A stretch of DNA of 64,000 bases from Tillandsia leiboldiana (lineage: Eukaryota; Streptophyta; Magnoliopsida; Poales; Bromeliaceae): positions 2,850,185 through 2,914,184 of the forward strand of contig CM055062.1 in assembly GCA_029204045.2 (NCBI GenBank), in the 5' to 3' direction. The notes beneath the pieces are model-generated. The model was not told the origin of the DNA, did not search any database, and worked only from the letters and a program-made list of their open reading frames with translations. Below, piece after piece: positions 35,156 through 47,137 of this stretch. The translations under genes and the position numbers were made by a program. Every line of letters starts with the position of its first letter. Position 1 is the first letter of the stretch.

Positions 35156-38100
35156 TCAAGTTTTTATGAGCATTGTTCTATACATGGGAGCTCCGCGCTC
35201 GATGACGTGCCGCTCCCAGTCCGATCGAACGCCGAAAGGGTTCTCGTCGATCCATTCCGCTCCGTCGTCTCCGTCCGCAAACACTTTCCCATTCCCATAC
35301 AGAATGAATTGCTCTTTCATTCTGATTGCGACGGCCTCGATGTCGGACTGCAGAAACACCTTTCCGCTGTTTACAAGAAGATCGATGATTGCTTCGACGA
35401 GGAGTCTCCGCACCATCCTCCATCGATGTTCTTCTTTATTGAAATCAGGATTTGGGCACTAATGGCAAAGATAGATTCATCAATCCAAAACCACAAACGA
35501 CTATTTAAAACTACATATTTGAAGCTTATTAAAAGAACTATATTACTTTATAGAATGACAGAGATGTCAAAGATGAGTCGAGGTAAGATGGTAGAGCATA
35601 TTTTTCTGATCATATATATTGTAACATCCCAATAGTCCGATTGAATATATGAGACTATACACGCTAATAATAAAAACTGAGTTTAAATATTTTTGGACTG
35701 TGGTTTGAGTCCAACGAGTTATTATTACTAGCGGATCGGATCGTCACAAATGGTATCAGAGACGAATACAATCCGAATGTGTGAAACCTAAATACCATAC
35801 AGGACAAAGTGCTACATCATTAATTTGGTGGGAGTCACCTCTAGAATCTCACATCGCATGTGCCTGTGATCTAGTTTGAATCTGATAAGGACAGGAGAGT
35901 TTGTACCACCCAATAGTTTGACATATTCTAATTAGATATATGAGACTATACACACTAATAATAATAATTGGACTTAAACATTTTGGGTCGGTGGGTTGAG
36001 CTCAACGAATTATTATTGCTAGCGGGTCGGATCGTTATATATATATATATATATATATATAGTTTCACTGGTTTTGAGAAAGAACACTAAGACAGAGATA
36101 AAAAGGTACAAGAAGCAGAGATGTGCACATCAATAGGCAGAAAAATAGATGCTTAGTATTGAGATGAGCATAAAAAGAACCGGAAGAATTGAACATTCAT
36201 AAAACTTCATGGTTCATACCTGTATCGCGACGAGAACCAAGTCTCCAGGATAACTTGAAACTATAGAGCGAAATGTAGAAGTTGCATCGGCGGATATGAA
36301 ATGTCTAAGACAAGCAAAAAAATAAAGAAAAGCAATCATCAGATCGAAACAGTCGAATAAGAGAGAAAAAACCGACAAAATAGGACGCAATTGTAAATGC
36401 CCGAAACGAGTCCTCGGCTTAAATACACAAATTCTGGACAAACTGGAGAAGAGTTTGGAAAAATTGAATGTGACAGTCTAGCTCAGAAAAGATGCTTACG
36501 CATTCTTCAGGTTGCGTTGAAGCATGTTATCCAGGCACCAGGTAACAAGCTGCAAAAATTGGGAAAGGACTCGAACGACGACGAAACAGCATTTTCTGAG
36601 CAACAAGTTTAGAATAGGAGTTGTACCTTTTCATTAATCTCAAGCCCCAGAAAATTGGAATCTTTCCATCTTCTTGCCGTTTCGAAAAGAAATAGACCAT
36701 TTCCTACATTTTCAACCAAGTTGAAGTGTGAGAATAGGTAGCGAAACTCCATGCAATCGCCCCACCGATAAGAGAAATAACCATTCAATGAACAGCTATA
36801 CAAACAACGCGAATAACTAAGTCGATGTTAAGCTATACAAACATTCTGTGTGGTTTCAGAATAAGCGTAGAACAACTACCAAAACGCCAGAGTTTTACGC
36901 TGTCGTAATTGGGTGACATCAGCCTATGCAGAAGAGGTTCTTCGATAATAGCATATCACCGCTTCTTATCTCTTAACTTGAATAAATTACGACTTGTGAT
37001 AGCAAAAGAGAATCATACCACTTCCAATATCAACAACTAAAGGCCGAGTTGGATCACTAAAGATAGTATTCCATTTAATGTCATGAGGATAGGCCTGCAA
37101 GTGTGAAGAAATAACTTAATGGCAGAATGTTCGAAACCGTTGCAACTGGTCTAATATGCAGTAAAAAATTTAGCAACTCAAAAGATTCATACAATCATCT
37201 GTAGAAGTTACCCTCAGTCCCGTGGAATGAATAAAAAGAGACAATAATAGAAATGTTTGTATCGTGCAGAGAAAAAAAAACTATGTAAAATGAGATTTTG
37301 ATAGTGGACACCCACTAACCATGTAGCATTTTTACCTAGTCTTTTTCGGCCGTGTGTGCTCATTAAAAATCATAAAACTCTGTCTAATCGTCCGTCAACT
37401 GTAACCAAAAGTTGCAAGACAAAATTGCTCCCCATGATCGTTGAATAGTGTTAATTCTAAGGATTTAAGTGCCGTGGCATGAGGTCGTACCGAAAACTTG
37501 CCGGCAATGTATGGCACGGTGCGTGCCGGGCTGTGCCGATGAGTGCCGATCACAAAAAATACATGTGTGACACATAATGGCATAAAATATTTATTTTCTT
37601 TAGCAATAAGATATTATAATTGCTTATTATGTATCTTTATCAAATCTTTTGAACTTTATTGAAAAAATTACTTACTAATTTAAAGAAAAGAGAATTTTGA
37701 GCTGTACTATCGGTACGGCTGCTGTTTAGTGCCGATATCTTGTTGGCACGATACGACACGGTAGATACGGCCCGTGCCGATAGGCACTTAAATCTTTGGT
37801 TAATTCCTAACTACATCTCCTGTTATTCTTTTCTTTGAGATCGCCAACAATAAGGCGCGTGATGATTACTTTCCTATAAGGTATTAAGTGATGAGAAGGT
37901 ATAATGAACATGAAATAACAATTCTACCCCATAGGGTAATAAGTGACGAGAAAAGATGAGCCCTATCCAAATAATATCATAACGAAAACAACAACACTGG
38001 CTGTTCATGCACAATATCATAATAATGAATTGAAATGTCTGCCATCGACAATAGTTATATGCAAGGATTTAAGTGTTGTGGCACAGAGTTGTGCCGAAAA

Positions 38101-38617
38101 CTTGCCGACACGGTACAGCACGGGCGCGTGCCACGCTATGCCGACGTATGCCGGTCATAAAAAATATGTGTGCAGACACATAATGGCATGAAATATGTAT
38201 TTTCTTTAACAACAAAATATTCTAATTGCTTATTATGTTTCTTTATCAAACCTTTTGAACTTTATTTAGAAAATTACTTACTAGTTTAAAGAAAAGAGAG
38301 TTTTAAGTTATACCATTGGCACGGGGGCTGTATTATGTCAATATTTTATTGGCACGATACTGCATGGCATATATGGCTCGTGTATAGACACTTAGCTATT
38401 GTTTGGATTGGGGATAAAGGGGGGATATCCCCCCTTTATCCCCAAACACGTTTGGGATATCCCCGTTTGGGGATATCCTCCCAAACGGGGATATCCCTGG
38501 GTTTGGGGTTGGGATATCCCACCCCCAACCCCAAACCCCTTGAACCCAACCCTCTACTCCCTCTCTCTCTCTCTGTCCCCGTCCCTTCCCAAGGTATGCC
38601 TTGGGAAGGGGCGTTTC

Positions 38618-38670
<53 letters not shown>

Positions 38671-41600
38671 TTTAAAATTATAAAAAATATTTAAATTTTA
38701 AATTTTAAATTTTATAAATTTTAATTCTTTTTAAATTTTATATTTTAATAAATCTAAAAATTTTATTTTTTAAAAAAAATTATTAATTTTAAAATTTATA
38801 CAATATTTTTATAATTTTTTTAAAATTTATATAAATTTATAAATTAAAATTTTTACTCCTACTTAACATTTTAAAATTAACATTTTTTTTTACTCCGACT
38901 TAAAATTTTTGTAAAAAAGTTTAATTTGTTTATATGTAATGTTAAGTGGACTGTTAATTAAAAACTCGTATTTCCGGGTATGATGTAATTTGAAATATTA
39001 TTGTGAGATCGTTATTGTTTGAAATTAAATTAAATTTTTAATCGTGAAATATTATAATTTTTAATCGTTAAAAATTATTTTTAAGACAAATTAAAATTAA
39101 ATAGAATTTTATATAGTATATAATTAATTAAATATAATATATAAGATTTGTTATAATTAAATAATTCTAATACATTCTTTAATTATCAAATTTATAATAT
39201 ACATAAAAGTAAAGGTCACATCGTCATTAAACATAAAAGTCAACTTTATACCTCCTTATTCTTCATCCCCAATCCAAACACTACTTTTCTTATACCAGGT
39301 TTAAGCCTCATTCCCAACCAAACACAATTTAGGTTTATACCAGATTTATCTCTTATTTTATACTTATACCTGGTATAACTCATTCTGGCTTATCCCAAAT
39401 CCAAACGGTACCTTAAATCCTCGGTTATATGCCACAGTAGGAAATTAAATGGTCGAATATGAACGTACTTTGTCTAATGCTGCAACACCAGGCAATACTC
39501 TTCCTTTGAGAAATTCCCAAACAACTGATGCACTATGGAATGTTGTATACAGAGGTGAAGAAGTTGACATTCCAGCCAGTGCCTTGCATGCTGCACAACC
39601 AACAACAATCACATCGCAGCCACTTTTCCTTGTTCTTTCAAGCATCAGAGCCAATTCTGATGCTCCGACTGTGTTTTGTTTTAATAAACCAGAATCTGAA
39701 GAACCGATCCACAAAATCTTCTGTATTAGGTAAACAGAGATAATGAGAAACTACGAAAGAGCAGCTTAATGACAATTAGAATAATACTATTCCTAACTTT
39801 AAACTTGGGGCTTGAATTTCAAGTAAGGCAATTTCGATAGCTCGAAAAATCCGATAAAAAGAGCAAACTATGTATGAAACATGAAAATCTTGATAGAGTT
39901 CCACTTAAGAGATGTAGACCGAGACGACGAAAACTGACAAATAATAATGCTTTTGGTTGAATTTCAAATAAGCTGTAGCCATACCTTGCATCCTGAAATC
40001 AAAGAAGAAATTCTCTTTGATGATGATGGTCCTAGCTCAACCGGCGTCCACCCTAAAAGAAACCAAATTAAGATATGAGCAAGGATTTAAGTGCCATGGC
40101 ACGGTACGGCACGGTGCATGCCGAGCTGTGCCGATGAGTGCCGGTCACAAAAAATACATACGTGCCGACACATAATGGTATGAAATATTTATTTTCTTTA
40201 GCAACAAAACTTTTTAATTGCTTATTATGTATCTTTATCAAATATTTTGAACTTTATTAAGAAAATTACTTAATAATTTTAAGAAAAAAAAATTTTGAAC
40301 TGTGCCATCGGCACGGAGGCTGTATCGTGCCGGTATCTTGTTGGCACGGTACGGCACGGTAGATACGGCCCGTGCCGATGGATACTTAAATCCTTGGATA
40401 TGAGGTAAAACTAACATAAAAGAATCAAGTGAAGAAATGCCAAAAGTTGAAATCCAACATGCATTAACAAAAAGGAAAAAAAAAATGCAATGCGCACGGT
40501 ACAGTACATCGACATTGAGACCAGAGAGTATATAGTTAGAACGGGCAAAAAGGCTCAGTGAAAAAAAAATTAGTCGTAAGGGACATAACATAAGACGAAC
40601 GGCTCACCACTCACTATTTCATCAGATCTGACTATCTCTAATGGCTCGGTACTGCTGTCGCCGAGGCACCAAAAGTCATCAGGATAATATATTGGAATTT
40701 TCCTACTCTCTGCTAGCCGAATCAGCTTTAGTGCTTCTCCGACAGCATTTTGTTCTACACAACATGCAGGAACTGGGAGTCCCAAGGCTTTCATAATTTG
40801 AAATGCCAATTTACCAACAAAAACTAGCCCATCACATTTAGAAGCCAAATGATGCAGAGCAGCCGATTTTCTGGAGAAATTACTCCCTCCAATCTGCAAC
40901 AATAGTATGGTTCGTTAAAAGCAATCGAGACAAATAAAGAAAGAAAAAGTTGAAAGTAATATAAGAACGAAACATATGGTTCGCATGCGCAATAATTGAG
41001 TAAAGATTTATAGCTGTACAATTGCATAATATGGTCGTCTTGAGGTGTCGATGATCGTCAGTAACCGACAGAGTTCCTCTTCAAAGCAGAACCCTGCAAT
41101 AGATGCATGGCAGAACCGAGAAACACCAACGGTTGATGCAAGAATCTTATGCGACGAGGAGAAAGCATCATTAACAAAGATAGTGGCTCCAGAAGATAAT
41201 TTCTTGGAAAACTCGAGACAATTAGAAGCCTCTTCTTCTCTGTGATTTGCCAGGTCGTCGAGAAGAAAAATATCAGCATACTGTAACAGTCCAGCATTGG
41301 TTTCCATGAAATTAGAAACTCCATTGACCGGCGCAACTCTCAGTTGGAGAAGCGACGATAAATAATCTGTTGAGTTTCAATAAAGAATAGTCACAAAATA
41401 TTTCACATAATAAAGTCAAGGGACCAATCACTACTCCTCCAGTAATCTAAAAGTTCTTAAAAGAAACTAATCTGAAGATTGACCAGAGGTTTCATTGAGC
41501 TAATTATAAATTTCAGTTATTTTTGGAAAGATAAATAATACCTATCGTTCGGTCATCTCAACTGACCTGAAAGAAACTCTGACGAAATCATGGGATCAGC

Positions 41601-43196
41601 AGATTGGCCCCAGTTGGTGATTAAAAGTACTTTGGCTCCAGCATTTTGCAAGTGCTTAATGGTTGCAAGGGTTCTATTCAACGATAAACTCCTCGAATCC
41701 GATGGTAGCGATTCCAACAGAACAGTCGAATCAAGTCGCACAAGAACAACTTCTCCAGCGAGCTTTTCCACGGGAAAGTTCCCGAGGGTTTGTACATGGA
41801 AAAGTGAATTCAACCGATTACTATCATAGTCCGTGTCCTGATCAAACAAAGAGATGAATGATTATCGAAAAACGCAGCATAGATCACAAAGGTACAACCT
41901 GAGTAACCAAGATCTTATATTAAATGAATGATTATATCAAGCCAGACAATCAGAAACAAATAGGGGATTCGACAGTTGTTGATTTCAGCGAGTTTCCAAT
42001 TCGCAATGAGGAAGTACCACAACATTAAATGCGTCCAGCTCCTCGCATACCAAGATGAGAAGATATCCAACTCACAATCTCAACCAGCTTTAATATCCAA
42101 CTAAAGTTTGATAAATATGATCGCAGCAAGAATATCTACATCTCCTTTCGCTATGCACTTTTGAAAGCAGATTCTCATCAATCATCGACAAGGACTCTAG
42201 CCTATGTTAGGATTTTCATATATATGGCATAATTAATTATATTTAAATTTGGATTTACTATAGATAAGGTCAATCCTAAAAGATATAGAATTACTTGATA
42301 TGGTATATCTTATCCCTTTCCCATCTATTTAAATTAAATAGAATCCTAATCAGACTTTGATGGGAAGTCGATCTGGAATCTATATAAAGGGGTACTAGTC
42401 CTGCCACCTACTCATGTGCATTCTGGTAAGATTATCCATTAAATTCACACCATACGGAAGAGTGCCTGAGAAAGGAGGAGAAACCAGATTACCTAGTTCG
42501 GTCGGTACGGTTTAGTATTGCAACCGAATTTCTTGCTTCCGCTGTTTTATCAAGAATTTTTCTTGATGGCGCTCTGTAAGTTATTTTACAGTTTTATTTA
42601 TGATCCTGAATATTGGTATGTATTCGATTTTATTTTATACCATATAAATTCCATCAGCCTATGCCACACACATGTGCAGAATGAGAATTTACTTCCTCTA
42701 AACATTGTACAGAAATTAGTTCCGTAAGGAGTTAATATTCAATACTGAAACAGTTTTAGTCATGGGTAATGTAATGTAATCATCTGATTTAACTTAAAAC
42801 TTAAAACTAACTTATAAAGCATCCTATGATGGTATTAGATTACATCTAATAAATTTGTTTCTCAGTTTCATTCAAGATGTCATCTCGCACGCGTCAAACA
42901 CGTTACTCGAAAATCTATAGCAAGAGCAAAAATTTTGAAAAGTTAGTCCAGGGGTACCTCTTTCTGAGCATGACCTGCCTTTGTTGAATGTGCAACTTGC
43001 AAACACAAAGATTTGCATCGTGGACGGTGAGATCTCAAATTAACTAGATGCAACAAGGGAGAAAAACAACATAAGAATTGATAAGCCAAGGAATTGTAAT
43101 TATGCGAATTGTAATAATGTTTTTGCCCATTTACCTAACCGAAAGAGAATCTCCGCGCAGATCGGTGATCCAGTAGTATAATTGTATTGCAGGCAT
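35156..43196 (-). CDS. Fusion of PGK-like domain and TrmB-type tRNA (m7G) methyltransferase
   Basis: Twelve minus-strand exons: 43196-43135, 43033-42958, 41837-41567, 41366-41020, 40893-40608, 40052-39985, 39720-39469, 37094-37019, 36703-36627, 36549-36500, 36304-36220 and 35458-35156. They total 1953 nt (650 aa) and phases close throughout. Residues 1-46 look like an organelle transit peptide. Residues 47-454 follow a phosphoglycerate kinase fold (VVLVRLDSTVLL, RRPYYAIIGGSNFSRK, SVVWEFLKGRVLPGVAALD) but key substrate and nucleotide motifs are changed. Residues 455-650 are a Rossmann methyltransferase: DIGSGNGLFLF (SAM site), NFLGLEINEK, SSYPGDLVLVAIQCPNPDFN and NPFGVRSDWERHVIERGAPM. TrmB enzymes methylate G46 of tRNA. 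I believe such fusions occur in other plants, but could not check. The first two exons are the least certain; a GAG|ATCTC acceptor was chosen over an upstream CTAG to keep the frame open. Confidence 0.85.
35620..36039 (+). mobile_element. Complete TRIM-A element (about 420 bp)
   Basis: Left LTR 35620-35748 (TGTAACATCC to ATCGTCACA) is followed by a primer-binding-like TGGTATCAGAGACG at 35751. About 150 bp of non-coding interior follows, then a purine-rich GGACAGGAGAGT and the right LTR 35902-36039 (TGTACCACCC to ATCGTTATA). Both flanks are TATAT-rich, so the target duplication is uncertain. It lies in the last intron of the methyltransferase gene. Confidence 0.8.
37458..37798. mobile_element. 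hAT-type MITE, copy 3, 8-bp TSD GTTAATTC
   Basis: 341 bp in the intron between the PGK-like and methyltransferase halves. The flanking GTTAATTC is perfect (37450-37457 and 37799-37806). The first base of the element is mutated (TAAGGATTT). Confidence 0.88.
38062..39423. mobile_element. hAT-type MITE, copy 4, 8-bp TSD GTTATATG, interrupted
   Basis: Begins CAAGGATTTAAGTGTTG and ends TTAAATCCTCG with perfect GTTATATG flanks. A second transposon (38395-39412) splits it close to the right end. Confidence 0.88.
38395..39412. mobile_element. Tourist-like element nested in hAT MITE, TSD TTA
   Basis: 1018 bp, flanked by TTA on both sides (38392-38394 and 39413-39415), the PIF/Harbinger target. The ends are GCTATTGTTTGGATTGGGG and, on the other strand, GGTACCGTTTGGATTTGGG. 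Near the left end are GGGGATATCCCC-type palindromes (about 38405-38530). The centre is a very AT-rich, TAAATTTT-like tract. No transposase. Confidence 0.85.
40080..40396. mobile_element. hAT-type MITE, copy 5, 8-bp TSD GATATGAG
   Basis: 317 bp in the intron at 40053-40607 of the fusion gene. Perfect GATATGAG flanks at 40072-40079 and 40397-40404. Part of the left subterminal region is deleted relative to copy 1. Confidence 0.9.
42205..42436 (+). repeat. LTR-like repeat, copy 2 (intron of fusion gene)
   Basis: Near-identical to 5219-5450, in the same orientation on the plus strand. Starts TGTTAGGATTTTC, carries TATATAAAGGGG and ends at GTAAGATTATCC. It sits in intron 2 of the PGK/TrmB gene. 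Confidence 0.6.
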
Positions 43197-43975
43197 GATG
43201 TAAGCTTAACAAACTTAGAATGAGATTGATCAGGAAAGTTTAATGTGTGCAGCAGCATTGTTAGATGCTGACTCATCCTGAGTTTAATTGAACTCTGACC
43301 TTTTTAATTAAAAAAAAAAGCTAAGAATTAAACACAATAAGATAATCAAAGCAAAAAAATCAAAAACAAAATCATGATATCTCTTCGCGAAGTATCAAGG
43401 AGAATTGTTAAGTACATGGATTTTAACATTAAGCCGGAAATCGTTAATAAAATTCCTGGCTTAATGTTCACAAAAAGGTCTTGAATATAGGTTTAAAATC
43501 ACTTTTTTTTCATTTTTCTCATTATCTACGGGAAGTTATAATAAATCTTATATAGATAGATATGTTAAATGTAAAGAAATGTGGTTCATGCCTGCCAAGT
43601 TTAAAAAGATACATTCAAAACTAATATACTCTTCAAAACTTCAAAAATATCTACTTCAAATATTTCCAAACCATTAAGGTTTACTAATCGGAATTGAGGT
43701 TTAGAAGGGTATTTTGGTAATTTTAGGATAAATTTGAAAACTTTGAATAGTAGTCGGGGGTAAATAAACAAGTCTCTTATTTATTTTTCGATTTTATCAT
43801 TCAACCTTTCAATTTGTTTGATTTGAGTCAATCAACGACACTTTGGCTTCAAAATTTGAATGCGTTGTTTAGCTTTACAAGTTTATTTAGTATACTTCAT
43901 ATACAATTCCCGCAACTGTAAATTTATTAAAGTAATTAGCTTAAATTCTGACATCAAAATACCATCAACTGAATC
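43197..43975. other. Spacer upstream of fusion gene
   Basis: Either upstream DNA or a 5'-UTR intron. Bases about 43600-43975 share blocks with 55140-55620 (for example CAATTTGTTTGATTTGAGTC), so both are parts of one more repeat family of unknown type. Confidence 0.35.
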
Positions 43976-44235
43976 TGTCGGATTGTTGGCGCTAACCATA
44001 AATCCCAAAAGCTCGAGCTATTAGAAATATGCAACCAATTCACTTAAAGCGTACAGACACAACGTCTACGGATCTCGACCGGACTCAATCCATCTGGACA
44101 TTAGGTCTATTGTTGAGACTCTTATCGTTAGGTTTATTGTGAACCGCAGCCCCACTCAAACTTATCAGTCTCCTGAGCCTGTTGCCACGGGACAGAAAGT
44201 TAAAATTATTTTTAACCCATAAATAAATAACCAAC
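43976..44235. mobile_element. Solo LTR of TRIM-B, TSD GAATC
   Basis: 260 bp starting TGTCGGATTGTTGGCGC and ending AAATAACCAACA, flanked on both sides by GAATC. Matches the LTRs of the complete element at 47704-48259. No internal domain remains. Confidence 0.85.
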
Positions 44236-45062
44236 AGAATCAAATCAAACAAATGGAAAGATTTGGTAGCCGATCAAAACGGTTCATAGTTTAGATAAGT
44301 TATGTACCTTTCTACGAAAGAATCTATAATCTTTTATATTTTCAATCATATTTCCTTTCTCATCCAACACGGGATTATTGAGATATCATCGACTCCCCCG
44401 TCAAGACTATGACAACCACCCCTTATCAAGTCTAGTTTTAAAATCTAAACTCATCAGACGATGTGAGACTCATCCATCTCATACTATCCAGTCTACTAGT
44501 ACTAATAACTTATTGGATTCAAATCATAAGTCAAAAAATACTTAAGTCCAGTTACTATTACTCTCCGCATCTCACGGTATCCAGTAGACTAATAACTGAT
44601 AGATGTGACTCAAAATCAGAATCGCTTCGATATTATGATTCAGGTTCGCCGACAGCTTCGCGGTGCGATGAGAAATTTTGTGGATATCTGTGGGTATCCA
44701 GTCTACTAGTACTAATTTCTCTTTTATTTGCCCTAGAGTGAGATCGAGCGATTGTACGAAGAAAAGCTCTTGTATTCCCTCTTTTCTACATAGTGAAACC
44801 TCTTCTCTTTCGTCCGTGATTTTTTTTCCTGCAAAGGGTTTTTCACGTAAATCTGTGTGTTAATTCTCTGTCGTACAATTTTGGTTTTACTTTTCTGTCA
44901 TGATCGCCAATTGATTTTGTTTAGTTTGTGCGCTCGTTGCTAACAATAACTCGTTGGATTCAAATCATAAGCCTAAAATACTTAAACCCAGTAAATTATT
45001 ATTGGTGCCCGCAAACCCGCAAATAAAAATAAGCCATGGCAGTACCAAATTTTAGCACATAC
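44236..45062. other. Spacer with TRIM-A fragments
   Basis: Pieces of TRIM-A LTR occur near 44490-44600 and 44930-45000 (CTAGTACTAATAACT, AACAATAACTCGTTGGATTC). The motif TATCCAGTCTACTAGTACTAA occurs near 44485 (with one change) and 44693. No gene recognised. Confidence 0.45.
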
Positions 45063-45094
45063 CTCGGGCGCGTGAGGCGCTTCCTCTTCGGGTA

Positions 45095-45134
<40 letters not shown>

Positions 45135-45180
45135 GGGGATTTGAGGGTCGAATGGGTGTTGAAATGGAAATGGATTATAA
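45063..45180 (-). promoter_or_regulatory. Possible 5'-UTR exon of the fusion gene
   Basis: On the minus strand a GA/CT-rich leader (CT repeat at about 45104-45132) leads to GCGCCCGAG|GTATGTG, a good splice donor, with no ATG before it. This fits a non-coding first exon of the PGK/TrmB gene, but no transcript is available and the distance to the first coding exon is about 1.9 kb. Confidence 0.3.
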
Positions 45181-46371
45181 ATGGGTGTGGAGCGTTCACT
45201 ATTTGGATCCCAAAGTAGAAAACCAAACGGATCCGACCCGGATAAGATAATTCGATTATTATTATTTATTAAAAAAAAATTTGAAGAATTTCTTTTTTGT
45301 TTTTTTTTAGTTTTTCATCCGCGTGTTCCAAAAAAAATTAAGTGTTTTTTGAAAAGATTTTTTTTTTTTTCCAAATTTTATAGAAATTTGCCATAAAATT
45401 TGGCAACTAAATTTTTTAAAAAGCTAGTTTTTTTTTGTTTTTTTTTGAAACCAAATGGACAAAATTGGGAACTCAAAAGAAAATTTTCCTCATTTTTTCT
45501 ACAAAAATTATCTAAATTGCAATTTTGGTCCAAGATATCCAAAATTGTATTTACATTCAAATCCTCCGCAGGTTTACTTGATGCTAAACGGATATGATTT
45601 TGAATACGGATATAAAAAATAAAAATCCAACAAATTTGGATTCGGATATGAATTTTTTTTTGTCGGACTCAAATCCGAACTCAATCCGGACCTGAATTGC
45701 CTGGTATTATATTTACACTTATATTTTAAAATTTTAAATTTTAATACAATATATTTTAAAATATGATAAAGAGAAATAATTATTTTGAATTTAAATTATC
45801 GGGTTTGGATTCGGATTCGGATTTTAAGTTTTTAATCGGATTCAGATTTAGATATAAATTTTCAAAATTTGTGGGATTTAAATTAGGTTTGGATTTGGGT
45901 TTTGAAAAACCTGCCTTGAATCCAACCCATTGAAATCCCTAATTTGGTCGTTAAACTATGAGATGGATAATACTTTGGTCAATAAATTTTATTTTGTCAT
46001 AATTTCTAACTCGAAACTTTTAAAATTATAACAATCAAATTTTAAAATCTAATTTAATTGACTAAATATTTATATATTATTAATATAAAGTAATATAACA
46101 GTATTGTAATTGGTCATACACTAATAATTAAAATTTTATATTATTTTTTACGTTCATATTTAATCAACTAAATTAGACCGTGAAACTTTGATTGTGATAA
46201 TTGTAATAGTTCGAGCTAAAAATTATAATAACTAAATGAGAATACAAACCAAAAACTTCAAATAAAAAATTACAACAAAACTAAAAAAGTGTCAATCAAA
46301 TAAATAATCATTTTCACACAAACAAAATTAAGATGATTCTACAATCTAAAAACAGGATCATTAATCAGCAC
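45181..46371. other. AT-rich spacer
   Basis: No gene or transposon end recognised. Some GGATTCGGAT/GATTCGGATATG-like repeats near 45590-45890 look like old simple-repeat decay. Confidence 0.35.
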
Positions 46372-46678
46372 TAAAGATTTAAATATCCATCGACCGTATC
46401 GTACCGTACCAACAAAATATCGGCACGATACAACTTCCGTACCGATGACACAGTTAAATATTTTTTTAAAAAAAATTACAAAATAATTTTTTCAATAAAA
46501 TTTAAAATATTTGATAAAAATACATAATAAACAATAAAAAAAAATTATTACCAAAAAAAATAAATATTTCATGCCATTATGTGTCAGCACACATAAATTT
46601 TTTGTGACCAGCACTCATCAGCATGCACCATGCCAGCAAATTTTCGGTACGATCCCTGCCACGACACTTAAATTCTTA
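46372..46678. mobile_element. hAT-type MITE, copy 6 (inverted, degraded)
   Basis: Same family in reverse orientation: CTAAAGATTTAAATATCCATC at the left and CACTTAAATTCTTA at the right, with the CGTACC/GGTACG-rich subterminal blocks. No clear target duplication. It is the only copy outside a gene. Confidence 0.7.
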
Positions 46679-47137
46679 ATTAGAACACATTCCTATGGAA
46701 ATCTCAGACAAAGTAACAAAAAATTTTGCTCCCAGAGCATGACCATTTTATCCATAATTGAGCACCAATTTAAAACCCCTCAACTCATACAATGAATGGT
46801 TTAACCCTGCATCTGAGATAATCTGCGGCAAAATGACTCCGCGTTTCTGCGCAGATAGTGATATTGACAGATAAGATGCATTGAATCTAATCAAATTTAC
46901 TACATAAATATTGCTCAAATTCAATACACTTTATCTGTACACCAAATTCAGCTCTGTTAATATCACAAACACATGGCATTTCATTGACACTTCTCATCTA
47001 CTACTTCAAGAGTACCCAAAAATCCGAAAGTTGTTTACTTCAAAACTTTTTGTCATTAAAAGAAAGCTTTACAGCGCAAAATCTCTCATCTGTAAGAAAC
47101 CATTGTGCAGAATGCAGGGATGGTAAAAGTTACAGCC

